Assembly: GCA_934096715.1 (NCBI GenBank)
Contig: CAKOMQ010000003.1
Span: forward strand, 6,157-70,156
Origin: an uncultured Bacilli bacterium
Lineage (GTDB): Bacteria; Bacillota_I; Bacilli_A; RF39; UBA660
Reading direction: 5' to 3'
Length of the DNA: 64,000 bases
Under the pieces are notes generated by a model. It saw only the letters and a program-made list of their open reading frames with translations. It was not told the DNA's origin and did not search any database. A program made the position numbers and the translations under genes. Below are positions 1-9,400 of the stretch, piece by piece (the stretch's first letter is position 1; every line of letters begins with the position of its first letter).

Positions 1-354
1 TTTTGATGGTAGTATCCATACTATAGTTAAATTAAGAAGTGTATTCAAGAAACCTGTTACTGATAATACAATACTTAATAAGCAATATAATAATATAAAA
101 ATTATTAAAAACGCTATTGCATTATAAACAAATATATTAATTGAAAATAAATTATTAAATATTCCACCATAATTAAAGAATGGTAAATACTTAAATAACA
201 CTGCTACTATTGTATCTTTAAATGATAAAGCCATTATAATAATTGCTACAATACCTACAAATTTAACCAATGTTTTTAAGATACCTGCTTTCCAACCTGC
301 ATAACCACCAAGTGCTAAAAATGCTACAATCAATATGTCCATTACTAAACTCAC
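1..354 (-). CDS. CvpA-family membrane protein (partial, runs off left edge)
   Basis: The minus strand encodes a hydrophobic protein starting VSLVMDILIVAFLALGGYAG, followed by further membrane segments, and stays open to the window edge, so the C-terminus is missing. The start is GTG at 354, chosen because AGGAG lies 8 nt upstream; the ATG four codons later has no such site. N-terminal DILIVAFLALGGYAGWKAG matches the opening of CvpA/YshB proteins, and in Bacillus subtilis yshB also lies divergent from rnhC, as here. The family is poorly understood (colicin V production in E. coli, envelope roles elsewhere). The identification rests on short homology plus synteny. Confidence 0.75.
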   Translation of the reverse strand, partial: MSLVMDILIVAFLALGGYAGWKAGILKTLVKFVGIVAIIIMALSFKDTIVAVLFKYLPFFNYGGIFNNLFSINIFVYNAIAFLIIFILLYCLLSIVLSVTGFLNTLLNLTIVWILPSK

Positions 355-439
355 ACTATCATCTCCTTAGGATAATTATATTATAAAATTAATGAAAAAT
401 AAAGAAGATTATGATAAAATATTTTTTAGGTGATTAAAA

Positions 440-1360
440 TTGACAATAGTTTTTAAAATAAGTGACAATATTCGTGATAAAGTAATAAATTATTACAAAG
501 ATAAACTAAGAGAAAAAACTCCACCATATGCAGTATTTCAAGCTCAAGAAGAAGATACAATTATAACTTTATATGAAAGTGGTAAATTAATGTTTCAAGG
601 AACAAGTGCTGATATAGACGCTAACTTATGGATAGATATGGAAAAGAAGCTTAATAAAAGAGTTATTAATTATGATGGAACTGAAACTAAGAAAAAAGAA
701 GTAGATTTCATGGATTTAGACACTATTGGCAGTGATGAAGTTGGTACTGGAGATTATTTTGGACCTATTGTAGTAACCGCATCATATGTATCTAAAAGCA
801 ATTTTGATTTTCTACTTAACTTAGGTGTAAGAGATTCTAAAAAAATAACAGATGACACTATCCTAAAAATAGCACCCCAAATAATAGAAAAAATACCCCA
901 TGTAACCACTATTATGGATAACACTACTTATAACGAAGCTCAAAATAAAAATGCTAATATGAATAAAATAAAAGCATTCTTACATAATAAAGCAATATAT
1001 AACCTACTTCATAAAGATAACTACTCTTATGCTAAGATAGTAATTGATGAATTTTGCAGTAAAGAAAACTACTATAAATATTTAGAAGGTCAAGATAATG
1101 TAATTAAACATATTACTTTCATGACTAAAGCAGAAGATCAAGTCTTAAGTGTCGCAGCTTCTTCTATTATAAGTAGATACATTTTCTTAAGAGAGATGGA
1201 TAAACTTTCTGATGAACTTCATATTCCACTTAAAAAAGGTGCCGGTATTGAAGTAGACAAAGTAGGAAAAGAAATAGTAGAAACTTATGGCATAGATAAA
1301 CTTAAATCTATAGCAAAACTTAATTTTAAAAACACAGATAAAATACTAAACAAAGATTAA
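440..1360 (+). CDS. rnhC: Ribonuclease HIII
   Basis: RNase HIII cleaves the RNA strand of RNA-DNA hybrids during replication and repair in the cytoplasm. The first ~85 residues form the TBP-like substrate-binding domain typical of HIII, and the catalytic domain carries GSDEVGTGDYFGP at residues 97-109, with the Asp-Glu of the active site, followed by RDSKKITD and IDEFCS. Length (306 aa) is normal for the family. The start is TTG, supported by AGGTGAT 7 nt upstream. It is divergent from the CvpA-like gene, as in Bacillus. A weak hairpin overlaps its stop codon. Confidence 0.95.
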   Translation: MTIVFKISDNIRDKVINYYKDKLREKTPPYAVFQAQEEDTIITLYESGKLMFQGTSADIDANLWIDMEKKLNKRVINYDGTETKKKEVDFMDLDTIGSDEVGTGDYFGPIVVTASYVSKSNFDFLLNLGVRDSKKITDDTILKIAPQIIEKIPHVTTIMDNTTYNEAQNKNANMNKIKAFLHNKAIYNLLHKDNYSYAKIVIDEFCSKENYYKYLEGQDNVIKHITFMTKAEDQVLSVAASSIISRYIFLREMDKLSDELHIPLKKGAGIEVDKVGKEIVETYGIDKLKSIAKLNFKNTDKILNKD

Positions 1361-1386
1361 CAGGAACAACGGTTTCTGTTTTCTAT
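1359..1386 (+). terminator. Probable terminator of rnhC
   Basis: AACAGGAAC (1359-1367) pairs with GTTTCTGTT (1372-1380) through one G-U pair and a 4-nt loop, followed by a short T-rich stretch. It overlaps the rnhC stop codon. The U tract is short, so efficiency is uncertain. Confidence 0.5.
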
Positions 1387-1456
1387 TGTAATATCATTTC
1401 TCATACTTATATCAACTCCTATCTATTATGAGATAATATAAGTATATCAGATATAC

Positions 1457-1508
1457 AAAAAACTGATAAAATTATCAACTTCTAACATTGACATTATTAT
1501 CAGTTTTT
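1457..1508 (-). terminator. Probable terminator of the SipW-signal surface gene
   Basis: A 12-bp inverted repeat, AAAAACTGATAA at 1458-1469 and TTATCAGTTTTT at 1497-1508, reads on the minus strand as a stem followed by TTTTTTG. It lies about 110 nt beyond the stop of the surface gene at 1615. The loop is long (27 nt). Confidence 0.5.
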
Positions 1509-1566
1509 ATATTAACATTTATAAGTATTAAATTCTATAATAATTTTTATTATCAAGATTTTCGCT

Positions 1567-1599
1567 AGCCGCACCCGTGCTACAACGCACTAGGCGGCT
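1567..1599 (-). other. GC-rich hairpin just downstream of the putative variable region
   Basis: AGCCGC (1567-1572) pairs with GCGGCT (1594-1599), with an inner GTGC (1577-1580)/GCAC (1587-1590) stem and 6-nt loop. It begins 16 nt after the stop codon and has no U tract, so it is not a normal terminator. In characterised diversity-generating retroelements a GC-rich hairpin/cruciform just beyond the variable repeat helps select the recipient site; this element has that position and character. The role is inference. Confidence 0.45.
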
Positions 1600-1614
1600 C
1601 TATTATCGAACGCC

Positions 1615-1800
1615 CTATTGGATCATGAACGGATCGTCAAGTGACCCATTTCCGCCCAAATACGCTTGATTCGATGTAAGATAGAAGACTGGGCGAGCGC
1701 CGCCACCCGCAGGGTACACGCGGCCGTTGTACACGCTACCGTCGCTAGTGACATCCCACGCAGTGAATTCACCATTGCTATTAGCCCCATAACGAGAAAG
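1615..1800 (-). other. Putative DGR variable region (GC-rich 3' end of the surface gene)
   Basis: Codons from residue 449 to the stop read GARPVFYL preceded by AWDVTSDGSVYNGRVYPA. Where DGR template repeats typically carry AAC/AAT codons, here stand GAT, ACT, AGC, TAC, AAC, GGC, CGC, TAC, CCT and GGT, keeping third base C/T while positions 1-2 vary. G+C is far above the flanking DNA. A template repeat or reverse transcriptase would have to lie outside this window. Confidence 0.5.
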
Positions 1801-3144
1801 CGTCCATTCAAAAGTAGACTTTGTGGTATCATTATTACTTGGATGCATCCACCCTGTTTTTAATGTGGCTTGATTTGCAGTAGTACTTCCTCTTAGTGCT
1901 AAAGCACTTGAACCTAAGGACATTTGATAGTCACTTGCATACATTAACCCTATTTTGGCACTTGGTGTTGTCCATTCTCCTACTGTACTTGTTTTCGTAC
2001 TTCTATTCATTTCATGTAAATATATTTGTTGTGTTGTTATACTATAATAATTTGGTCCATTACTTCCATCGTATGTTTTTGTGTTTACTGCACTCCATGT
2101 CCAATTCTCTATTTTATTTGACCATTCTGTATTTTGTAAGTAATCGTATGTTGTGTTTGTTAAGAATCCAGAACCATTTAAACTTGTATATAATGTACTA
2201 TCTTCCCAATTTACATCTTCATTTGTATCATTCCATTTTGCTGATATTAATTGTTTGTATTTGATTAGTTTAACATGATTATTTCCGTTTGAATCAGGGA
2301 ATACTCCAATTATTCTATACATGTATTTATCTTGATTTGTTGTACATTCTGATTTGTTATTTATACCAAAGCAGATAAAGTTATCTGGGTTAGTACTAGT
2401 TCCTACTGCGCCACTTCCTGTATATCTATAGCCATCTCCTTCTAGTCCACTTTGCCATAAGTTACCTGAATCAATTAAATATTGTGCTAGTACTGGACCA
2501 GGTTCGTGTAACTTACATGAGAATGCCTTTTTATCTCCACTTGTATATGGTTCAATTTTTATTATGTATGAATTACCTACTAGTTTATCTTGAGTATTTG
2601 CTGTATTTGTTACACTACTTGTTAGTGGTATTGATACACTTTGTCCTTTTGTTAAGTTTTTAATTTCTCCACTTACTATGATTCCATTAGTTCCAGCAGT
2701 CGTAAGTTCCTTAAGAGTCATTGTCTTTTCTCCAACTACTACTTTTACATCTGAGTCACTATTATCTGTTATTGGATTAGTTACTGTTGCTGTTACCTTA
2801 TAATTATAAGTACAGTCTAGCGCTTCATCTCCTTCTGGTAATTGTGCTGTTGCTAATGTATAGTTTGGATTAGTTTCAAGTGCTAGTCCATTCTCGTTTT
2901 CATTAGCATAATAAGTCTTACCTGCATTTGCTTGACTCATTAGATTCGCATCTAAATTTAGATATAACTTAGATGTTTTAATTTGCATTGTTGGATTTCC
3001 TAAGTTGTTTGCTTTACCTGATACCTTAGCCCCCGTCTTATCACTAGTTGCATTTATACTAAAGTATGCATATGTTCCGCCTACTAATAGTAATAATGCA
3101 AAAGTGAATGCTACAACTATAAGTTGCTTTTTCTTTTCATTCAT
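1615..3144 (-). CDS. SipW-type signal surface protein with DUF6273/C-lectin-like C-terminus; candidate DGR target
   Basis: A 509-residue exported protein. Residues 1-30 form a signal segment ending GGTYAYFS, the SipW-dependent TasA/camelysin-type motif. Residues ~50-210 are Thr/Asn-rich and TasA-like. From ~225 a second domain contains YMYRIIGVFPD and KLIKYKQLISAKW, like DUF6273 proteins, ending in a C-lectin-like segment with WTLSRYGANS, GARPVFYL and GSLDDPF. The last ~62 codons (from residue 449) differ sharply in base composition: wobble positions become G/C and NNC codons (AGC, TAC, AAC, GGC, CGC) cluster, whereas the first 448 codons are AT-rich like neighbours. This matches a variable region mutated at template adenines. 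No reverse transcriptase is in the window. SD is AAAGGAAAGG before ATG. Confidence 0.8.
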   Translation of the reverse strand: MNEKKKQLIVVAFTFALLLLVGGTYAYFSINATSDKTGAKVSGKANNLGNPTMQIKTSKLYLNLDANLMSQANAGKTYYANENENGLALETNPNYTLATAQLPEGDEALDCTYNYKVTATVTNPITDNSDSDVKVVVGEKTMTLKELTTAGTNGIIVSGEIKNLTKGQSVSIPLTSSVTNTANTQDKLVGNSYIIKIEPYTSGDKKAFSCKLHEPGPVLAQYLIDSGNLWQSGLEGDGYRYTGSGAVGTSTNPDNFICFGINNKSECTTNQDKYMYRIIGVFPDSNGNNHVKLIKYKQLISAKWNDTNEDVNWEDSTLYTSLNGSGFLTNTTYDYLQNTEWSNKIENWTWSAVNTKTYDGSNGPNYYSITTQQIYLHEMNRSTKTSTVGEWTTPSAKIGLMYASDYQMSLGSSALALRGSTTANQATLKTGWMHPSNNDTTKSTFEWTLSRYGANSNGEFTAWDVTSDGSVYNGRVYPAGGGARPVFYLTSNQAYLGGNGSLDDPFMIQ

Positions 3145-3223
3145 AATACCTTTCCTTTTCTATATACTAAAAAAAGACTATTGCTAGCCTTTAATCATTC
3201 TATACACTTCAGTTTGTTTCTTG

Positions 3224-3233
3224 CCCCCCCCCC
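3224..3233. repeat. C10/G10 homopolymer upstream of the surface gene
   Basis: Ten consecutive C on the plus strand (G on the coding strand) lie about 80 nt upstream of the surface-protein start, in DNA otherwise about 30% GC. Such tracts slip during replication and, within promoters, cause phase variation in other bacteria. A TATAGA -10-like box lies about 20 nt downstream in the coding direction. It could also be an assembly error. Confidence 0.6.
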
Positions 3234-3265
3234 AGCACGTATTCCAGTGTACCGAGAGAGAACTT

Positions 3266-3282
3266 TATAACTATAAGTTATA
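3266..3282. promoter_or_regulatory. 17-bp palindrome upstream of the surface gene
   Basis: TATAACT-ATA-AGTTATA forms a perfect 7+3+7 palindrome about 125 nt upstream of the surface-gene start and on the far side of the C10 tract. It may be an operator. No factor can be assigned. Confidence 0.3.
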
Positions 3283-3379
3283 TAAATTTCGGGCTAAAAT
3301 TAATATCAATTATCTTCTTTTATTATCAAATTAATCATAACATTTTTTTAATAGTAATACAATACTTAAAATATATACT

Positions 3380-4030
3380 TTACATATTTTTGTCTAGAGT
3401 GTTTTTATAAATAGGCATTGGTTTATCAAATGTTACTTCATTAAATCTTTCAACACCTTGCTCTTCACAAAGTTCTAAATATAAATCATCCCATGATAGT
3501 CTATAAGCATCATTAATATTTAATCCAAGTTTACTAACATAATTTTTAACAACTTCTTCAGAATTTTTTGAAGTACTCTTGTTTTCTATTTCTATACATA
3601 CTCCAAAAGGATATTCATCTACTGATATTTCAATATCTTCATTTTCAAATACAGTTCTATACCTTTCATAATTCTCTACTACTTCAAAATGCATTACATT
3701 ATTTATTATATATATAAAGTTATCAAAGTCTAAAGGATTAATTCTTACTTCTTTTTCTTCTTCTTTATTAACTTCACTTTTAGTAGTGTATTTTAATCTT
3801 TTTTTAAAGCTAAGCTTACACTTTGTTTCAAATTCATTAGAAGATATTCTTAATCTAAATCTACCATCTATTTTTTCACTATAAAAATTATATCTTTTAT
3901 CTGAATGATTATATTGAATAGTTTTTTCATAAGTTCTAGGTTGTTCTTTTAAATTATCTTCTTTTCTTAATTTACATAAAATATTATTTAATTCTTCAAA
4001 AGAATAATAAAATCTAACTTCATATTCCAT
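3380..4030 (-). CDS. CYTH-domain protein
   Basis: A 216-residue cytoplasmic protein without signal peptide. An ExEVRF-type start (MEYEVRFYYSF), alternating charged strands such as KCKLSFKKR and EEEKEVRINP, and the segment EISVDEYPFGVCIEIE resemble the tunnel-forming CYTH fold (class IV adenylyl cyclases, thiamine triphosphatase, inorganic polyphosphatases), which binds triphosphates with Mg2+. The first motif is EYEVRF rather than the strict ExExK, so substrate cannot be named. It lies 66 bp downstream of an unknown protein on the same strand. Alternative: a degenerate CYTH protein with another role. Confidence 0.6.
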   Translation of the reverse strand: MEYEVRFYYSFEELNNILCKLRKEDNLKEQPRTYEKTIQYNHSDKRYNFYSEKIDGRFRLRISSNEFETKCKLSFKKRLKYTTKSEVNKEEEKEVRINPLDFDNFIYIINNVMHFEVVENYERYRTVFENEDIEISVDEYPFGVCIEIENKSTSKNSEEVVKNYVSKLGLNINDAYRLSWDDLYLELCEEQGVERFNEVTFDKPMPIYKNTLDKNM

Positions 4031-4096
4031 ATTTAAACTCTCCTTATTTATTTTTTATCTATCTAACAACAAAAAACAAGACAAATAATTATCTTG

Positions 4097-4570
4097 CTAC
4101 TTTCTAGATATACCATCATCCCAGAATGCTAAAGGATTTTTCCATTCAGGATAATGAGTATTAGCGTACTCTATACACACATCTTCTAATTCTTGTAGTT
4201 TTCTCATACAATCAATCACATTAACATAATCATTATATTCTACACTATCTGCTTCAAATAATACTTCATCACTATTACCAAAATATACGCTCACTGTCTT
4301 TTTATGTTTATTATAAACAGTAACTTTTTGTTTAACAGAATAATAAGTATTTAAAAGCATACTATTAAATGTAGAATTTCTTACTATACTTCCCCTTATT
4401 CTATTTGCTGAATCAAGTAGAAAAGACACATTATCTACATAGTCATGAATAGTAAATCCTTCTGGTAATGTAACTTTATAATTACTATCACCTATACTTT
4501 CAAATATAAATCCAAGTTCCTTATAATCATCTATACTAGGATGCATTTTACTAATTATAATTTCATTCAT
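4097..4570 (-). CDS. Uncharacterised protein ending Ser-Arg-Lys
   Basis: A 157-residue soluble acidic protein that I do not recognise. It has no signal peptide, no membrane segment and no cysteine-rich motif; the C-terminal third is a predicted helix with KLQELEDVCIEYANTHYPEW. It ends DDGISRK, one residue longer than the Ser-Arg C-terminus seen in eight other unknown proteins here. GGGGAAATAC upstream of ATG is a plausible SD. It sits between a SleB-like hydrolase and the CYTH protein, all on the minus strand. Confidence 0.7.
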   Translation of the reverse strand: MNEIIISKMHPSIDDYKELGFIFESIGDSNYKVTLPEGFTIHDYVDNVSFLLDSANRIRGSIVRNSTFNSMLLNTYYSVKQKVTVYNKHKKTVSVYFGNSDEVLFEADSVEYNDYVNVIDCMRKLQELEDVCIEYANTHYPEWKNPLAFWDDGISRK

Positions 4571-4610
4571 ATTGTATTTCCCCTATTAAAACAATAAGTT
4601 AAGCACTAAC

Positions 4611-5243
4611 TTAACTTATTAAATCATTATCAGCAATTTGATTAAAATATTTATTTCCACCTTCATCAAAACTAACTGCTTCTGCGCCTTTATAACTACT
4701 TGATCTAAAACTCAAATAATTATGCATAGTATCTAAAGAATATAAGAAGTCTATCATAGCTTCATTAACATTCTTTGGTATATTATTCATATATCTAGTA
4801 TATGAACCACTACTATAAACAGTAAACTGATTTGGTGCGATTGCTTGATAATATATATTATTTCCTGCATTTTTTCCAAAAACATTACTTACATGGTTAT
4901 TCCATCTTCTAGAGATAGTTCTATTATAAATAACATTTATAACTGCATAAGCATCATTATAAGAACCTGTTTTAGATTCACTAGCTACAATAGACGCTAC
5001 TACATTATACATATTATTATCTAAACTATGTTTTTTTAATACTTCGCTTTTCTTATCACTATATGATAATTCACTAGCGTAAGCTAACTTATCATATTTC
5101 TTATAAGTACTAACAAGCATTTGAGAATTTTCATTATAATATGTTGTACTTCTACTAGTAAATGTACTAGACATTACCATAGTTAATATAAATATATAAA
5201 TAAAAATTCGATAAAAATTTTTCTTGGCCTTTTTATTTTTCAA
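4611..5243 (-). CDS. Secreted SleB/CwlJ-like cell-wall hydrolase
   Basis: A 210-residue protein with a basic N-terminus and one hydrophobic segment (residues ~10-28), then a Hydrolase_2 domain: VASIVASESKTGSYNDAYAV contains the catalytic-type Glu, followed by INVIYNRT and QAIAPNQFTVYSSG. SleB/CwlJ enzymes are lytic transglycosylases or related hydrolases acting on peptidoglycan, often the spore cortex. The assigned start is TTG; a strong GGGAGGA lies further upstream before an ATG in the same frame that is closed by TGA after two codons, so initiation may be unusual. Spore-related function fits SpoVIF at 53.4 kb but is inference. Confidence 0.75.
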   Translation of the reverse strand: MKNKKAKKNFYRIFIYIFILTMVMSSTFTSRSTTYYNENSQMLVSTYKKYDKLAYASELSYSDKKSEVLKKHSLDNNMYNVVASIVASESKTGSYNDAYAVINVIYNRTISRRWNNHVSNVFGKNAGNNIYYQAIAPNQFTVYSSGSYTRYMNNIPKNVNEAMIDFLYSLDTMHNYLSFRSSSYKGAEAVSFDEGGNKYFNQIADNDLIS

Positions 5244-5368
5244 TAATTTAGCCGTGAGTCAATGCATTTTAATATTTCCTCCCTTATCGGCGCACGGTTA
5301 ATATAATAGCATATTTCTCTCATTTTGTCAAATAATGTAAAATAGCAAATATTACCATACTATTACTA

Positions 5369-6319
5369 TTATTCACAATTCTTAATAATATATTTATATA
5401 AAAGTAGCTCATTATCAACATTTTCACTTTTAAGAATCACATCATATTTAGCTAAATCTATAAGCATACTTTCTAGTTCTTTTTTATTATATATTCTTAA
5501 ATAGTTATCATATTTTTTATATTGAAATTCTTGCATACCCATCTCTTTTAAGATATCTCTATAACCTAATTTTTTATCCTTTAATAACTCTATATATAAT
5601 GTCTTTCTAACTTCACTAGCTAAAGACATAAATACTACGATTGGATCTATCTTATAAGTCTTTAATATAACTATATTATTAATACTATCATATAGTTTTC
5701 TTTCCATAATAGAATCTACTAATATATAAGTATTATCACTAATAAGTTTACCACATAATTTAGTAACATCTTCATTGTTAATAGAACATGGCTTATTATA
5801 ATAAATCATTATTTTATCTAGTTCCTTTATAGATATATCAAAATTACTTAAAGAAGAATCTAATATATACCAAAGACTCTTATCTTCTATTCTATAGTTT
5901 AATTCTTCAACATACTTTTTAAGCTCATTTTTCATATCAGTTTTATACATAGAAGGTATTTCTATATAATTATTATTATCCATTATTAACTTAGTAATTT
6001 TCTTCCTACTATCAGGCTTTTTATCTAATAAGAATATTATATAAGTATCTTTATTTTCATTATTTAGATATCTGGTTAATTTCTCTATCTCTTCATCTTG
6101 TTTTTTAGTATCTTTCTTACCTTGATTAAAATAAGGAGCATTTCTAACTACTATATATTTCTTATCTCCAAACATAGATACAAAAGAAGCTTCACTTAAA
6201 ACTTCATCAAGTGTATTACATGCTAAATCATAAGAAACGTAAGAGTTATCACTAACTATCTTTTTGAGTTCCTTATTAACAAAATAATTAATTGTACCAC
6301 TTATAATATATGTATTCAT
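5369..6319 (-). CDS. holA: DNA polymerase III delta subunit
   Basis: A 316-residue clamp-loader subunit that opens the sliding clamp. The N-terminus MNTYIISGTINYFVNKELKK matches the LxGxExxL-type start of HolA, followed by SEASFVSMFGDKKYIVVRNA and KDTYIIFLLDKKPDSRKK; the C-terminal helical part includes ILVDSIMERK. Length is within the usual 320-340. It lies alone between the SleB-like hydrolase and a large surface protein, consistent with the dispersed position of holA in Bacilli. Identification is firm. Confidence 0.92.
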   Translation of the reverse strand: MNTYIISGTINYFVNKELKKIVSDNSYVSYDLACNTLDEVLSEASFVSMFGDKKYIVVRNAPYFNQGKKDTKKQDEEIEKLTRYLNNENKDTYIIFLLDKKPDSRKKITKLIMDNNNYIEIPSMYKTDMKNELKKYVEELNYRIEDKSLWYILDSSLSNFDISIKELDKIMIYYNKPCSINNEDVTKLCGKLISDNTYILVDSIMERKLYDSINNIVILKTYKIDPIVVFMSLASEVRKTLYIELLKDKKLGYRDILKEMGMQEFQYKKYDNYLRIYNKKELESMLIDLAKYDVILKSENVDNELLLYKYIIKNCE

Positions 6320-6342
6320 AACAATCTAATTTTATCAAATAA

Positions 6343-6367
6343 AAAGAAAAAGAGCAATCGCTCTTTC
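6343..6367 (-). terminator. Terminator of the large surface protein gene
   Basis: On the minus strand AAAGAGC-GATT-GCTCTTT is followed by TTCTTTTT, about 48 nt beyond the stop at 6414. A 7-bp stem with 4-nt loop and U-rich tail is a canonical intrinsic terminator. Confidence 0.8.
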
Positions 6368-6413
6368 ATCTATATAAACATTATATAATGTACTTTATTA
6401 TATGAAATAAATT

Positions 6414-9400
6414 TTAAAATGTAACTCTTTTTCTATTTTTAATTATTAAAACTATTAATACTATTATTATACCTAACATGATATACATTAATTTACTATA
6501 ACTCTTACTAGAGTTTTCATAATAACTAGTATCTTCTTTAGTATCCTTCTTTATGGTATTATCTTCTTTTTTAGAATTATCATCTATAATATTGGAATTA
6601 TTACTATTAACTTTATTAGTAGTATTCTTAATAGAATCAACAGTCGCAAGTATACTACCCTTATTACCAGCTTGATCTTGATAACTAAATATAAATTCTC
6701 CATTACTAGTAAATTCATAATAATCTAGTCCATTATTATTTAAAATACTAACATTCTTTTTATCAAAAGTAACTTTAGCTATTACAGTATTATTATTAGT
6801 CTTAGTATAAGTAACACTAGCAGAAGGGCCTATTCTATCTATCCAAGTAACTTTGGATGTAGCATAACCAATATTACCTGCTTTATCTTTAAACTTAAAT
6901 ATATATTCTCCATTATCAACAAATATAAACTTATATGGATTATCATTTAAACTATCACTAAGAACTTCTACTTCTTCATTAACACTTAATGTAGCAGTAA
7001 CATTATTATTAGTTATACTATTAATATCATAAGTTATTTTACCTACTGGAGATATTTTATCTATCCAATCAACTTTCGCTACTATCCTAGTCTCATTATA
7101 AGTAAAGTTATCTCTTAATATAAAAGTAAACTCCCCATTATCAGTAAATACATGTTCACTACCACCTTCACTTATAATAGTAGTATTATCTTTATCATAA
7201 TCAATTAATTTAACAGTAACATCTTGATTAGTAATAGAAGTAGTACTATAAACTAGACTACCTGTAGGGCTACTCATCTTAGTAGAATCTTGATATAGAT
7301 TAAACATACGAGCAGCAAACCAATTACCATTAGATGCATTAGTTGCTGCAACTCTAACATACATCACTTCATTTGTAGGATCAGTTTCTATTCTCTTAAT
7401 ATTTTCAAATCCATTATTTATATCATTTTGATTACCAGTATATTCTAAATTATTCATCTCACCCAGTAAGAAAAAGTTAACTCCATCCATACTGCCTTCA
7501 ATTTTACCATCAATTATTTTTCCATTACCACCACCAGCTGGAATATATTCCAAAAGTGACAAGTGAATAGAATTTTTTAATTTAATAGTAATATATCTTT
7601 CAGTATCATTTCCATTCCAATCAGAATGCCATCTAGTATAGTAGTTACCATCTATTACATTCTTAGCACTTCCATCATGGTTAGTTGCTTCACTTGATAC
7701 ACCAGCTATTTCTAAATAACTAATTGGAACATACTTCTTATCCATTTCTACTTGATCTAATGTAAAATCAAAAGTAATATAATTACCTGGTAAACTAGTA
7801 CCTGTACGAGAATACCTAACATCTACACTAGTATTACCACTTAAATCTGGATATTCATCTTTATAAGATATCCAAGTACTAGTACCATGTATTCTCCATT
7901 CCATCTCTTTAGTAGATCCTATTACCTTATTTTCTAAATCATTATTATATAAAGTATTTTCTTTTATATCTTTTTTAGTAATATCTATTATATAACTAGG
8001 TTTATTTATATCAAGTCCATCTATATAAATAAGAATATCATCTTCTTCATTTATAGATTCTATTTCTTCTAAAGATAATTCATACATCTTATCAAGTATC
8101 GAAGATGACTTAGTTACTCCACCATCTAAACTATAATGCCAAGATAAATCATAATCTTTATATAAATCATTAAATATAATCTTATTTTTATTATCACCAT
8201 CAAATGAGAATGTAGCTATTTCACTATCAACTATATCTAAAAGAACTTTACTAACTTCACGTGTTGCTTTATCAGTTATTTGATTACCACCATCTTTAAT
8301 ACTTGCTTTAACTAATGCATCATGTTCCTTATTAATAATATCTATACCTAGACTATTAGTTAAATGTGGTTTTATAAGTTTAAGTAAATCACTCATTGCC
8401 ATTGGATAATATGTATAGCTATCAATAATCTTTATAGCCAAATTATGCCATTCTTCATCACTTACATTATTCTTTTCATATTCTTTTATTAAATAATCAT
8501 ATGTATCTAAATTTAAATTCCATATATTAAGAGACTCATTATAAATAGATGTCTTATTTTGATAAGAATTAGCAAGTAAATTAATTAAATAAGATTTTTC
8601 ATATAAATCATAATTATTTATATTATCTTGTTCCAAATATACATAAGAAGCACTATAACCTGAAGATGACGCCGTTGATATATTATTTATAAATGGTTTA
8701 TTAGCCCAGTTAAATATAGTCCTATAAACTTTAGCACTATACCAACTAGTACCACTTTTACCCCATCCAAATATATTATTAGCTATATTAAACGTTCCTG
8801 TACCGTCAGAATTTTCTATATAATATAATACTGCTTCATGACCAGGTTGATATATTCCAATAGTTGGTCTACCTATACTATTAAACAGTGATTGAAATAC
8901 ACGAGATTGATTCCAACAAATACCACCCTTATTGATAACCATCCAGTATCTTTGTATTTTATCACCAATTGGTACTCCATACTCAGATAGTTTATACAAA
9001 GTATCCCATTTATCCTTATATAATAGAGAATGAAATTCTTCATCATTATAACTTGTTCCATGTCCTATATGATTTACATACTTATATACACTTTCATTAT
9101 TATTATTAATTCTTGTATAATAGTTTAACCATTTTATTTCATCATTACGAGCTCCATCACTCATAAGTATACGCATTAACTCAACTTTATAGTTTTCAAA
9201 AGCTTCTTTATAACTACCAAATAATCCATCGTCATATAGTTTTTTATATATATTAAATCTTTCTTTATAATCGTATGTAGGAGCAACATGAGCATAATTA
9301 AGAGAAGACGCAACCGTATCAGATGAATAAGTTGCAGAAAGTCCTATAATCATTTTTCTATAAACATCATTATTTATAATATCTTTATTATTTGAATATA

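Noticed and set aside
1357..1404. 15-codon ORF on the minus strand ending NRNRCSC, similar to the KNRCSR tail
   Set aside because: Very short, SD (AGGAG) is 11 nt away and it overlaps the rnhC 3' end and its terminator; resemblance is probably chance.
1666..2264. Plus-strand ORFs of 65 and 122 codons opposite the surface gene
   Set aside because: Shadow frames; the opposite strand encodes a protein with signal peptide and known domains.
1615..3144. Horizontal transfer of the whole surface gene as explanation for its GC-rich end
   Set aside because: Only the last ~62 codons and the following ~50 bp are GC-rich; the first 448 codons match the genome, which favours a local mechanism.
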